From the NCBI GenBank assembly GCA_002714565.1, contig PAXU01000117.1, forward strand, positions 1 to 14,876: a stretch of 14,876 nucleotides of DNA, written 5' to 3'. This DNA comes from Rhodopirellula sp. GTDB taxonomy: Bacteria > Planctomycetota > Planctomycetia > Pirellulales > Pirellulaceae. The notes beneath the pieces are model-generated. The model searched no databases. It was given only the letters and a program-made list of their open reading frames with translations, and was not told the origin of the DNA. The translations under genes and the position numbers were made by a program. Below, piece after piece: positions 1 to 6,859 of this stretch. The stretch's first letter is position 1; the number at the start of each line of letters is the position of its first letter.

Positions 1-293
1 ATCTGTTTATTACCAGCCTCCACGACCAACTTGGTTTCGTTGACGGCATAACTCATTGATCGGTTTTTAGATGTGCCGTGGCTAACCGCCAACTGGTTAT
101 TGTCATCCAGTTGCAGCCACACCTCGTTTTCCGCTTCTTCCCGATCCTGGATAAGAAAATAAATCCGTTTGCCCTGCAAGGACTCGGTAAGGGTTGGTGC
201 AGGCGGCTTCTGAACGGGTGACTTGTCGGCCTGTTCGTTCTTTCCACACCCCACAACTAGCAACAGCAACAAGATGACAAGTGTTTTCTTCAT
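1..293 (-). CDS. Small lipoprotein, 3' end outside window
   Basis: The minus strand is open from an ATG at 293 to the left edge, giving 97 residues with no stop, so the gene is truncated by the window. It starts MKKTLVILLLLLVVGCGKNE: two lysines, a leucine/valine core and a lipobox (VVGC) with Cys16 as the expected lipidation site. A Pro-rich linker follows (about residues 24-36), then a mixed alpha/beta segment containing KRIYFLIQDREEAENEVWLQ. The start is supported by a GAGGGG Shine-Dalgarno-like run about seven bases upstream. The mature part would be anchored in a membrane facing the periplasm. I do not recognise the globular part and assign no function. Confidence 0.75.
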   Translation of the reverse strand, partial: MKKTLVILLLLLVVGCGKNEQADKSPVQKPPAPTLTESLQGKRIYFLIQDREEAENEVWLQLDDNNQLAVSHGTSKNRSMSYAVNETKLVVEAGNKQ

Positions 294-518
294 GACGTTT
301 CCCCTCAGGATGCTATTAATCCCAGCCGCCCATCTTCGCCCGCTGGGGCGGCGCCTGCAAGTCTTTTGGCAGCAGATCATGCTGCTGGTGGAAAGGGATT
401 AGTCGAGTGCTTGGTGATATTTCAGGGAAATGTGTGCCCGGCGTCGCGGAGGATCTTGCCGCAGTGTCGAAACAAATCTGGACTTCGATCGGGCGACGGG
501 AATTGACCAGCCAGCCTG

Positions 519-562
519 GCGGGGCAAAATGCGGGCCACCGCGGGGCAAAAAGCGGGCCAGC
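519..562. repeat. 22-bp tandem duplication, two units
   Basis: Units 519-540 and 541-562 abut exactly and differ at two of 22 positions (bases 12 and 21 of the unit). Each unit has the form GCGGGGCAAAA-N-GCGGGCCA-N-C. It lies in the GC-rich part of a gene-free stretch. It is likely a recent local duplication, with no sign of further units. Confidence 0.85.
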
Positions 563-610
563 AGGGAGCGGCACGTCGTCGCATCACGACGCACTTGGAA
601 CTGGCCAACA

Positions 611-640
611 TAAAAAAAGCCCTGCAAACGCAGAGCTTTT
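611..640 (-). terminator. Rho-independent terminator of tRNA-Glu
   Basis: Read on the minus strand, AAAGCTCTGC pairs with GCAGGGCTTT around a four-base GTTT loop (ten pairs, one of them G-T), followed by a run of T. It starts about 45 bases past the tRNA 3' end and is oriented to stop transcription from the tRNA. The stem is flanked by A and T runs on both sides, so it could also work weakly in the other direction. Confidence 0.8.
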
Positions 641-685
641 GTATTGAGGACGGGATAATAGGCACCTTAACCATCCCGACCCAAG

Positions 686-758
686 TACCCCCTAGGGGAG
701 TCGAACCCCTGTCTTTGGACTGAGAATCCAATGTCCTGGGCCACTAGACGAAGGGGGC
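686..758 (-). tRNA. tRNA-Glu, anticodon CTC
   Basis: A 73-base cloverleaf on the minus strand. The acceptor stem GCCCCCT pairs with AGGGGGT (a G-T pair at position 1-72). The D arm starts TCGTCTAGTGGCCCAGGAC, typical of bacterial tRNA-Glu. The anticodon stem TTGGA/TCCAA encloses the loop TTCTCAG, so the anticodon is CTC (bases 722-724), reading GAG. The T arm is AGGGG-TTCGACT-CCCCT. The discriminator is A (base 686), where E. coli tRNA-Glu has G. The CCA end is not encoded (CTT follows), so it must be added by the nucleotidyltransferase. The gene lies 86 bases downstream of the oxidase gene on the same strand and has its own terminator. Confidence 0.95.
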
Positions 759-775
759 CTGAGACTGGCTAAATC

Positions 776-781
776 AATATA
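776..781 (-). promoter_or_regulatory. Possible -10 box for tRNA-Glu
   Basis: TATATT on the minus strand, 17 bases before the mature tRNA 5' end, which would give a leader of roughly ten bases. No well-spaced -35 box is visible: CTGACA at 802-807 is 20 bases away and TTGACA at 823-828 is too far. The tRNA could also be transcribed by read-through from the oxidase gene. Confidence 0.35.
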
Positions 782-844
782 AGTGATTCAGTTACCTTCA
801 GTGTCAGGCCGATGGCAGCTTCTGTCAATAAGGTGAATTTCCCA

Positions 845-2002
845 TTAGCCCGATTCAAATCGGTCGGCGGCAAACAAGTCGAGTTTATACGGCACGCTTT
901 CATCAAGGGCAAGCAACGCTAGTAACTCACCAATGGCCGATGTGAATTTGAATCCGTGCCCGCTCAATCCACATGCAAATGCGACTCCCGGAAATAGTTT
1001 CAAACGATCAATCACGAAGTGGGAATCGGGACTCATCGTGTACATGCAAACCGTATGATCTTCCGGTCTGTCAGCTTCGACATCCGGTAGATACTGGCGA
1101 AGAAAGTTCTGTACTTCTCCACGTTCTGATTCATCCAGACTGCGGTCTACATTAAGTGGATCTGCGACTACACCACCGCCTGAGTGTTTGGCTGCCTTTA
1201 CACCGCGACCATCGTGAGCGGTAAATCCATAAAAGTGCCCCTCAGGCACTTCAAATAGAAAGCTTGGGCAGCCAGTAGCGGTTCCATAGATATTTTCATC
1301 CGCTGCAAACCAATGCAGTGGTTTGCGCAGTATTTGGAATTTGCCGGCTATATCCGGAAGCAGGGTAGGGGACCATGCACCTGCAGCGATAATTAGCTTG
1401 TCTGCGGATATAAGCTGGCCATCGACAGTGACCGCATATCCTTGTTGTGGATGGCTCCCAAAAGGTTGCCAACCTTGCACCTCAACTCCTGTTCGAATCG
1501 TTGCGCCGGCCTGAATCGCGCCGTCCAGATGAGCCTGTACGCATCGCTCTACCATCAAGAACCCAGCGCGGCGTTCAAAAACGACACCGTAGTGTTCAGG
1601 AATCCAATATTGTGGCCATCGTGCGTGAGCTTCGTGAGGTGTTAGATGTTCAACATCGAGGTCATGTTCAGCAGCACTTTGCAGTACACCGGGTACTAAC
1701 TCACCGTCGACCGGTCCGGCTTCTAATACACCCGTTTCAAAATAAAGTTGTTCTTCGAACCCACTTTGCAGCTCTTCCCAGAGTTCGTATGCACGCAACA
1801 GCAAGGGAACGTAGTCTGGGTGTTCAAAATAAGCCTGCCGGATTAACCGCGTCTGCCCGTGACTGCTTCCGCGATCATGGGCAGGTGGGAACCGGTCGAG
1901 TCCAAGTACTTTGGCGCCACGTTTTGCAGAATGAAACAGTGCGCTTGATCCTACGCCGCCGGTGCCGATTACGATGATATCGAAATGCTCTGTGGTCATC
2001 AT
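845..2002 (-). CDS. solA: SolA-type FAD-dependent amine oxidase (sarcosine / N-methyltryptophan oxidase family)
   Basis: A 385-residue flavoenzyme of the monomeric sarcosine oxidase / N-methyl-L-tryptophan oxidase family, which oxidatively demethylates secondary amino acids to give formaldehyde and H2O2. The FAD dinucleotide-binding motif GTGGVG is at residues 13-18, followed by the family signature RGSSHGQTRLIRQAYFEHPD (44-63). The sequence CMYTMSPDSHFVID (319-332) contains the Cys that carries covalent flavin in monomeric sarcosine oxidase, and CGLSGHGFKF (344-353) closes the flavin site. Length is normal for the family (about 370-390). The ATG overlaps the holA stop as TAATG, so translation is probably coupled to holA; a second ATG follows at once. 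The true substrate cannot be read from sequence, so the symbol marks the family, not the specificity. Confidence 0.85.
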   Translation of the reverse strand: MMTTEHFDIIVIGTGGVGSSALFHSAKRGAKVLGLDRFPPAHDRGSSHGQTRLIRQAYFEHPDYVPLLLRAYELWEELQSGFEEQLYFETGVLEAGPVDGELVPGVLQSAAEHDLDVEHLTPHEAHARWPQYWIPEHYGVVFERRAGFLMVERCVQAHLDGAIQAGATIRTGVEVQGWQPFGSHPQQGYAVTVDGQLISADKLIIAAGAWSPTLLPDIAGKFQILRKPLHWFAADENIYGTATGCPSFLFEVPEGHFYGFTAHDGRGVKAAKHSGGGVVADPLNVDRSLDESERGEVQNFLRQYLPDVEADRPEDHTVCMYTMSPDSHFVIDRLKLFPGVAFACGLSGHGFKFTSAIGELLALLALDESVPYKLDLFAADRFESG

Positions 2003-3105
2003 TAACGCGTCTTGGGTTGCCGTGCTAATCGAAGTATCAACGACTCAAGAGGCAGATGCCAGCGTGCAGGGCTTGAGAACTGGTTCTTTAAATCGAGATC
2101 TGTTTGTAGCAACCACTTGTAGAGTTGACCAGCTCTATCACGCCCCATTTGTTTTAAGTGCGGAACGGCATTCTTAATTTGGTTCCCATAAAACCCAGCG
2201 GCTGTTAGCGATTTTTCTAACGACGGCCTGCTGCCGCGTTGCTCTGCATCAATAAACACTCGTGTCGCCGTTGCGTATCTTCTAAGCGACCAGGAGATGC
2301 TGCCAAATAATGCGGCCGGATGTTCACCGGATTGCAGCAGCCTGTCCAGTTCCGTTAGTGCCTCGCCCGCGCGACCTTCGGCTGCCAAGTCCACGACTTG
2401 CCAGGATGTTTGTTTGGCCCAACCACCGACGATACTTTGAACATCCTCAACCGAGACTGATTGATCTGCTTCTATATATAGAGCAAGCTTTCTCAGTTCT
2501 TGTTCCATTAAGCCGAAACTGTGCTCTGTGATTTGCTGTAGTAATAAGGCTGCGTCAGAATCCAATTGAATTCCATGGTGTTTCGCCCGTCGTAAGATCC
2601 ACTTACTGATCTTCTGTTCATCCGGGTAAGAGTTTGAACCGCGCTTAATCGTGGGGAGCCGGCAGTCGATTGCAATGCCATGCTCCGCAACCAGCTTAGC
2701 GAGCTTGGTGTTAGCCGGCCATTTTGTGACACACAGTACCAGTAGCCCCTGTATCGAGGTGGACTGTGCCAGTGACTCTAGACGATCGCGGTTTGCCGTG
2801 ACAAATGAATCAGCATCCTGCACGATAGCGATACGAGGGCCATCCCCGCCGAACAACGACCGCGTGTTGATTTCGTCGTTGACGTCGCTCCAATTCACGG
2901 TCTGTTGATCTGGATCAAAGACGCGGATCGGGTCATCGTTTTCAGATCCAAGCGTATGGGCAATGGCACTACGCGCTTCGCTCACTAAAAACGGCTCGTT
3001 ACCCACCAGGGCGCAGATTCCACGCTGGGGTAATCCAGCTGGCTTGGCTATGAAGTCGAAGATGTCAACGAGTGATGAGTCAGATGCGGTTTTCTTTTTC
3101 GCCAT
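2002..3105 (-). CDS. holA: DNA polymerase III delta subunit
   Basis: A 367-residue HolA protein, the clamp-loader subunit that opens the beta sliding clamp. The N-terminal AAA+-like domain has the expected degenerate nucleotide site (LVGNEPFLVSEARSAI, about 34-49). The middle contains SIQGLLVLCVTKWPANTKLA, in the position of the usual 'vvvs.. lD.r.kl.k' stretch. A helical lid follows, and the C-terminal collar domain (about 235-367) contains GEALTELDRLLQSGEHPAAL and LFGSISWSLRR, characteristic of delta. Length is slightly above the usual 330-345. No Shine-Dalgarno precedes the ATG; instead a perfect extended -10 box ends six bases upstream, suggesting a leaderless transcript. The oxidase gene follows with a one-base overlap. 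Confidence 0.9.
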   Translation of the reverse strand: MAKKKTASDSSLVDIFDFIAKPAGLPQRGICALVGNEPFLVSEARSAIAHTLGSENDDPIRVFDPDQQTVNWSDVNDEINTRSLFGGDGPRIAIVQDADSFVTANRDRLESLAQSTSIQGLLVLCVTKWPANTKLAKLVAEHGIAIDCRLPTIKRGSNSYPDEQKISKWILRRAKHHGIQLDSDAALLLQQITEHSFGLMEQELRKLALYIEADQSVSVEDVQSIVGGWAKQTSWQVVDLAAEGRAGEALTELDRLLQSGEHPAALFGSISWSLRRYATATRVFIDAEQRGSRPSLEKSLTAAGFYGNQIKNAVPHLKQMGRDRAGQLYKWLLQTDLDLKNQFSSPARWHLPLESLILRLARQPKTR

Positions 3106-3111
3106 GGAAGG

Positions 3112-3120
3112 ATTATAGCA
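3112..3120 (-). promoter_or_regulatory. Extended -10 promoter of holA
   Basis: Minus strand TGCTATAAT, a perfect TGnTATAAT extended -10. The last T is at 3112 and the A of the holA ATG is at 3105, the seventh base downstream, exactly where transcription would begin. No -35 consensus is seen, as is usual for extended -10 promoters. The next sequence upstream is repeat copy A. Confidence 0.6.
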
Positions 3121-3140
3121 ATAAACATGGGTTGGGATCG

Positions 3141-3240
3141 CCCATCGTCGTTGCGCTGGGATATTTGTGTATGCAACGCCGCAGGGCCCTGCCGGTTTGA
3201 CTGCGTATACGGCTTGCCAAGCCCGGCGGCTACCAAGAAC
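3141..3240 (+). repeat. Dispersed 100-bp intergenic repeat, copy A
   Basis: This aligns without gaps to 5962-6061 with 16 mismatches in 100 bases (84% identity); similarity may extend four bases to the left. Invariant blocks include CCCATCGTCGTTGCG at one end, GCAGGGCCC and GCCGGTTTGAC in the middle, and TTACCAAGAAC or CTACCAAGAAC at the other end. Copy A contains two palindromes, GCAGGGCCCTGC and GGCTTGCCAAGCC, which are both degraded in copy B. A perfect hairpin (CGTCAG-GTCGT-CTGACG, 3240-3256) abuts its right end. It sits between the divergent genes holA and the small membrane protein gene. Confidence 0.85.
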
Positions 3241-3298
3241 GTCAGGTCGTCTGACGGCTCTGCGGCTGGGAACTACTATGGATCGTTTTATCAGCCGT

Positions 3299-3304
3299 TA
3301 TAAT
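3299..3304 (+). promoter_or_regulatory. -10 box for the small membrane protein gene
   Basis: A perfect TATAAT, about 68 bases before the ATG at 3373, predicting a start near 3311 and a leader of roughly 60 bases. No good -35 box lies at 16-18 bases spacing. A perfect 10-bp tandem repeat (GCCGTTACTG twice, 3322-3341) would fall in the early transcribed leader. Confidence 0.4.
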
Positions 3305-3321
3305 GCGCATAAACGGGCCAT

Positions 3322-3341
3322 GCCGTTACTGGCCGTTACTG
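3322..3341. repeat. Perfect 10-bp tandem repeat in leader
   Basis: GCCGTTACTG occurs twice head to tail with no mismatch, 32 bases upstream of the small membrane protein start. It could be an operator-type direct repeat or a chance duplication. Confidence 0.8.
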
Positions 3342-3372
3342 CTGATCCATGAGGTACACGAAGGCAAGAGGC

Positions 3373-3645
3373 ATGTCGATAACGGATTATCTCGAAACTC
3401 CCGTGGCGCGCATTATCATCAATGTTGCGCTTATAGCGATGCTACTGGCGATCGGCTTCTTCATTGTGAGAAAGTTTCGGGATCGCATCGACGAAGACAT
3501 ACCAGACGTGGATGAACACCTCGTGAATTTTGAAGAAATGCATTCGCGAGGTGACATCTCAGCGCCAGAACTCCGAAGTATATCTACGGTGATCGAAGAC
3601 TCCCGACCTGAAGAGGAGACGGAGCCTGAGGAACCTGGTGAATAA
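3373..3645 (+). CDS. Small single-pass membrane protein with SHOCT-like tail
   Basis: A 90-residue protein. Residues 13-32 form one hydrophobic helix (IIINVALIAMLLAIGFFIV), followed by basic KFRDR, so the C-terminal part is probably cytoplasmic. Residues about 49-75 (HLVNFEEMHSRGDISAPELR) resemble the short SHOCT-type motif, a helix, a G-D-I-S turn and a second helix; this is inference by pattern. The tail is very acidic (EEETEPEEPGE). I chose ATG 3373 over an in-frame ATG at 3349 because GAAGG lies eight bases upstream and the hydrophobic helix is then placed normally. It stands alone, divergent from holA. Function is unknown; small membrane proteins of this form are often partners of larger complexes. 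Confidence 0.75.
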   Translation: MSITDYLETPVARIIINVALIAMLLAIGFFIVRKFRDRIDEDIPDVDEHLVNFEEMHSRGDISAPELRSISTVIEDSRPEEETEPEEPGE

Positions 3646-3654
3646 CAACACTAT

Positions 3655-3754
3655 CCACGGTTGGATCTGTTAGTCCGGTTATGCCGGTCATGCAGTCGAC
3701 CGTGGCTTGCAACTTGATTCTCACCACAGATGAAACCAGCCTGGGAGGCTGGTT
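3655..3754 (+). other. Nested inverted repeats between small gene and clpX
   Basis: CCACGGT (3655-3661) is complementary to ACCGTGG (3699-3705), enclosing a small CCGG-TTATG-CCGG hairpin (3675-3687). A separate perfect hairpin follows, AACCAGCC-TGGGA-GGCTGGTT (3734-3754). Neither has a T run after it, so these are not classic terminators. They may form the 3' end of the small gene's transcript or a structured clpX leader. The rest of the 289-base gap to clpX shows nothing clear. Confidence 0.5.
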
Positions 3755-3934
3755 AGAGCCACAATTTAGGAGAACCCACCTGCTCGAAAACGCTAGGGAT
3801 GGCAGTTGGCCAAGGACGTTTTGAAGCAAACCACGAAGTGAACTTCAACAGGCCGGGATCGAGCCCTTCACGTTTAATAGAGATTTCACCGCAATGATGC
3901 GATTGGACTGCAGCGGTGATTTGAAGGAGTAGTC

Positions 3935-5212
3935 ATGCCTACCGGACGAGATTTGAGCGGCGGAAGTCGCGGAAGTAGCACAACGAAGAAGAACGCTTTT
4001 TGTTCTTTCTGTCGTAAGAGCTATCGCGATGTTGGCCCTCTGGTAGAAGGACCTGGAGACGTATACATCTGCGCAGAATGTATTGACCTTTGCTCATCCA
4101 TTCTGGATCAGGAACAAAAACGACGTGGATCAAGCAAGTCGTTGTTCAATGAAATTCCTGCTCCGCGTGAAATCGTGGAACGGATGGACGAATACGTTAT
4201 CGGCCAGGAAGCAGCGAAAAAAGTGCTTGCGGTTGCTGTACACAATCACTACAAACGCCTGACACTTGGTTGGGAAGGTAGTGATGTAGAGATTGAGAAA
4301 TCCAATATCCTCCTGGTTGGCCCAACCGGTAGCGGAAAGACTCTTCTTGCTCGCACTCTAGCACGCGTGCTGAACGTACCGTTCGCCATTGGTGACGCCA
4401 CTACGTTAACAGAAGCTGGATACGTCGGTGAAGATGTTGAGAATCTTCTGCTTAAGCTCCTACATGCTGCTGACTTCGACGTGGAAGCCGCCCAACGTGG
4501 CGTGATCTATATTGATGAGATCGACAAGATTGGTAAGACAAGTCAAAACGTGTCGATCACGCGTGATGTTTCCGGTGAAGGTGTTCAACAAGCATTGTTG
4601 AAAATGCTGGAAGGAACTGTTGCAAACGTACCACCGCAGGGCGGACGTAAGCATCCTGAACAACAATACATCCAGATCGACACAACAAATATTCTGTTTA
4701 TCTGTGGTGGTACATTTGTTGGAGTGGACGATATCATTCGAAAACGAATGGGAACGCAGACTCTCGGATTTGGTCAGTCAGCTGGTCAACGAGAAGATTC
4801 CACGCTAACTGAATTACTACCCAACGTGCAGACAGATGACATTCTCGAATTCGGTTTGATCCCGGAATTAGTTGGTAGACTACCTATCTGCACAGCACTC
4901 ACTCCGCTTGATGAAGATGGTCTGGTACGTGTTCTTACCGAACCTAAGAACGCTCTTGTGCGGCAGTACGAAAGCCTGTTTGAAATGGAAGAGTGCGAGC
5001 TTAGCTTTACAGACCAGGCGATTCGACGAATTGCTCAGAAAGCGCTCAATCGTGGCACGGGAGCTCGTGGATTACGCAGTATTATTGAAAACGTAATGCT
5101 CGACGTGATGTACGAATTACCGGACCGTAAGGGTAGCGGAGAGTATGTCATGGACGAAGAAATCGTCGATGGCAATAAGTCTCTCTTTGATACTCATCGC
5201 AAGAGTGCTTAG
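3935..5212 (+). CDS. clpX: ATP-dependent Clp protease ATP-binding subunit ClpX
   Basis: A 425-residue AAA+ unfoldase that feeds tagged proteins to the ClpP peptidase. The N-terminal zinc-binding domain has Cys23, Cys26, Cys46 and Cys49. Also present are Walker A GPTGSGKT (129-136), the pore loop GYVG (162-165), Walker B VIYIDEID (190-197), the RKH loop GGRKH (236-240), the ClpP-docking LGF in TLGFGQ (276-281), the Arg finger region ELVGRLP (311-317) and sensor 2 GTGARGLR (374-381). All key residues are intact. The start is fixed by GAAGGAG five to six bases before ATG. No clpP lies beside it within the window, so ClpP must be encoded elsewhere. Its stop codon overlaps the stop of the convergent aldolase gene. 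Confidence 0.97.
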   Translation: MPTGRDLSGGSRGSSTTKKNAFCSFCRKSYRDVGPLVEGPGDVYICAECIDLCSSILDQEQKRRGSSKSLFNEIPAPREIVERMDEYVIGQEAAKKVLAVAVHNHYKRLTLGWEGSDVEIEKSNILLVGPTGSGKTLLARTLARVLNVPFAIGDATTLTEAGYVGEDVENLLLKLLHAADFDVEAAQRGVIYIDEIDKIGKTSQNVSITRDVSGEGVQQALLKMLEGTVANVPPQGGRKHPEQQYIQIDTTNILFICGGTFVGVDDIIRKRMGTQTLGFGQSAGQREDSTLTELLPNVQTDDILEFGLIPELVGRLPICTALTPLDEDGLVRVLTEPKNALVRQYESLFEMEECELSFTDQAIRRIAQKALNRGTGARGLRSIIENVMLDVMYELPDRKGSGEYVMDEEIVDGNKSLFDTHRKSA

Positions 5213-5865
5213 TCGCCTGATTGGCTGCGGAAGTTACGCACGATCTCGACGTATTGCTTCGCCAATGAAGTGATGCGATCCATGTCTCCGCGTTCAACTG
5301 CATCTTTCTCGACCAGCGCACCGCCTACACCTAGTGCACATGCACCGGCCTTAAGGAAGTCTTCTGCTGTTGTGAGGTCAACGCCGCCTGTTGGCATGAT
5401 CTTCACCTGGGGCAGGGGACCCTTAAGTGCCTTGAGGTGGCTGGGGCCGCCGATGTCCGCGGGAAATACTTTGACAATATCCGCACCGGCCTGCCAGGCA
5501 GTCACGACTTCGGTAGGAGTGAATACGCCCGGCGTCACAATCTTGTCATAACGCTTGCACATCTCGATCACTTTGACATCAGTTGACGGCGACACGATAA
5601 ACTCAGCTCCGGCAAGGATAGCCGTTCTGGCCGTCTCACTATCAAGTACAGTTCCTGCACCAAGCAAGATGCGATCGCCGATACGACGTTTTACTTCTTT
5701 AATGACCTCAACAGCATCCGGTACCGTAAAGGTCACTTCCATTACTTCGACACCGCCGGCAAGGAGCGCTTCGGCCACATCAGCAAGTGTCTCGCCGCTG
5801 TCGGCTCGTATTACCGCAACGATGCCTGAGTCCAATACGCGTTGTAGATTTTCGTGGCTGCTCAT
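5209..5865 (-). CDS. eda: KDPG/KHG aldolase
   Basis: 218 residues: bifunctional 2-dehydro-3-deoxyphosphogluconate aldolase / 4-hydroxy-2-oxoglutarate aldolase, a class I (Schiff base) aldolase that yields pyruvate plus glyceraldehyde 3-phosphate or glyoxylate. The (alpha/beta)8 landmarks are [10 protein letters not shown] (14-23), EVTF with catalytic Glu43, LGAGTVLDS (68-76), SPSTD (92-96), [10 protein letters not shown] (111-120), the Schiff-base Lys132 in VKVFPA, and the phosphate-binding MPTGGV (157-162). Numbering matches E. coli Eda closely (Glu45, Lys133). ATG 5865 is preferred to an upstream in-frame TTG at 5901, which would add an unconserved 12-residue head. AGGA lies about 12 bases upstream, rather far. 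No other Entner-Doudoroff gene is adjacent, so the sugar acid it serves is open. Confidence 0.92.
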   Translation of the reverse strand: MSSHENLQRVLDSGIVAVIRADSGETLADVAEALLAGGVEVMEVTFTVPDAVEVIKEVKRRIGDRILLGAGTVLDSETARTAILAGAEFIVSPSTDVKVIEMCKRYDKIVTPGVFTPTEVVTAWQAGADIVKVFPADIGGPSHLKALKGPLPQVKIMPTGGVDLTTAEDFLKAGACALGVGGALVEKDAVERGDMDRITSLAKQYVEIVRNFRSQSGD

Positions 5866-5961
5866 TCTGTGAGTTGTCCTGCTCTGGTGCCAAGGTCCCA
5901 ATGGTTGTTTATTTGTCTATTGTAACTTAGATGCTGTAAGTCATAAGCCCATCTTTCATCT

Positions 5962-6061
5962 CCCATCGTCGTTGCGTTGGGAAGATTGTGTATGTAAACC
6001 CGCAGGGCCCAGCCGGTTTGACCACGCCTTCGACTTGCCAAGCTCGGCGGTTACCAAGAAC
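5962..6061 (+). repeat. Dispersed 100-bp intergenic repeat, copy B
   Basis: The ungapped partner of 3141-3240, in the same orientation, with 84% identity. Like copy A it lies between two divergent genes. In the longest minus-strand frame the 16 differences fall 5, 6 and 5 at codon positions 1, 2 and 3, so there is no sign of protein-level selection. The palindromes of copy A are broken here (GCAGGGCCCAGC; GACTTGCCAAGCTC), with no compensating changes. Confidence 0.85.
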
Positions 6062-6159
6062 ACTGCATCCCAGCTCCTGTACATATGTTGCGGATATGAC
6101 AAAGGACACCCACTTTTAAAACCGATAATTATTGATAGAGATTCAGAATAAAAACTCTC

Positions 6160-6168
6160 TGCTATTCT
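6160..6168 (+). promoter_or_regulatory. Possible extended -10 for secreted-protein gene
   Basis: TGCTATTCT has the TGn extension and a -10 differing from TATAAT at two positions. It ends 12 bases before the ATG at 6181, so transcription would start about six bases before translation. This fits the lack of any Shine-Dalgarno sequence in front of the gene. Confidence 0.35.
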
Positions 6169-6180
6169 CCATTTTGTGCG

Positions 6181-6837
6181 ATGCAACGAATACTCAAAAC
6201 CAGTGTGCTTACGGTACTAACACTTCAGCTGTTAGTGATGGACGCCGTTGCGCAGGATCAGATTCCCACTTACACCACAAAAACACGCCGGTTTGAAATC
6301 CCATATACCGTTACCTCAATGGATGCATCTGCTGTTACAACGCTTTGGGTTTCAGTAGATCGCGGTAAGGCCTGGTCCGCATTTGCAAAAGAGACAGGGC
6401 AGGGCGGCTCTTTCCAATTTCAAACCAAACAAGATGGCGAATACTGGTTTCGCTCTCAGACTGGAGCCGAGCAGGTGTCGTCCGGCTCCACTCCACAACT
6501 GCGAGTGTATGTAGACGCAACTCCGCCACGCATTCAGATGACAGCACGTAATCTGCCGGAGGGCGATGTACTGATTGAATCTCTCGTAACAGATCAAACA
6601 GTGGTGGCAAATCAGGTCTTAATGCAAATCACGACAGGACCAAATAGTCCCTGGGAGGTTCTCCCATTTCAAGGTAAGCCAATACGTCTTGAAAATGGCG
6701 ACGTCAGAGCGGTATCCAGATATAAGCCAACTACTGCATCTAGAGTGGTAGTCGTGAGGACTATTGCTCGTGATGGCGCGGGAAATACAACGGGGCTGAC
6801 GAAACAGGTCTTTGTGACACCGTCCTCCGAGCCTTAA
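6181..6837 (+). CDS. Exported beta-sandwich protein, Ig/FN3-like
   Basis: 218 residues. The signal peptide (1-24) has basic RILK, a hydrophobic core and an AVA/Q cleavage site. The mature part looks like two tandem beta-sandwich domains. The first contains TTLWVSVDRGKAWSAFAKET (53-72) and DGEYWFRSQT (85-94), the pattern of 'seen as vector on screen' Ig/FN3-like modules where an instrument-like strand is followed by a W-rich turn. DATPPRIQM (112-120) is the typical linker into the second, which ends with TIARDGAGNTTG (194-205), the D-x-A-G-N motif of bacterial Ig-like repeats. Such modules generally act in surface binding or assembly. No ribosome site is visible. Its stop is only 22 bases from the stop of the convergent aminotransferase. 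Function is unknown. Confidence 0.75.
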   Translation: MQRILKTSVLTVLTLQLLVMDAVAQDQIPTYTTKTRRFEIPYTVTSMDASAVTTLWVSVDRGKAWSAFAKETGQGGSFQFQTKQDGEYWFRSQTGAEQVSSGSTPQLRVYVDATPPRIQMTARNLPEGDVLIESLVTDQTVVANQVLMQITTGPNSPWEVLPFQGKPIRLENGDVRAVSRYKPTTASRVVVVRTIARDGAGNTTGLTKQVFVTPSSEP

Positions 6838-6859
6838 AGCGTAAAAGAAGGCCCGTTGT

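Larger units (their letters stand above)
294..685. other. Gene-free stretch between lipoprotein and tRNA-Glu
   Basis: About 390 bases with no convincing gene. Open frames exist on both strands, but they are rich in Arg, Pro, Cys and Trp, lack a plausible ribosome site, and run through the tRNA terminator or the tRNA itself. The middle (about 440-600) is more GC-rich than its surroundings. It contains a 22-bp tandem duplication (519-562) and, at 611-640, a terminator hairpin. Confidence 0.6.
5866..6180. other. Divergent intergenic region holding repeat copy B
   Basis: About 315 bases between the divergent aldolase and secreted-protein genes. The repeat copy at 5962-6061 fills the middle third. 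On the minus strand TACAAT (5919-5924) is a possible aldolase -10 box without a matching -35. On the plus strand TGCTATTCT (6160-6168) is a possible extended -10 for the gene at 6181. Short frames through the repeat are judged spurious. Confidence 0.6.

Noticed and set aside
430..723. Plus-strand open frame of 97 codons and an overlapping minus frame (316-627)
   Set aside because: They run through the tRNA-Glu gene or its terminator, have biased Arg/Pro/Cys composition, and no ribosome site.
1447..1977. Long plus-strand open frame antisense to the amine oxidase
   Set aside because: The minus-strand frame has clear family motifs throughout; the antisense frame is Arg/His-rich with no start signal, a usual shadow.
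3048..3236. Minus-strand small frame through repeat copy A, and a similar one at 5956-6186
   Set aside because: Both owe their similarity to the DNA repeat; substitutions fall evenly over codon positions in the longest shared frame and the ends differ.
5866..5901. TTG start for the aldolase 36 bases upstream
   Set aside because: Adds a head not seen in the family; the ATG at 5865 gives the normal length and residue numbering.
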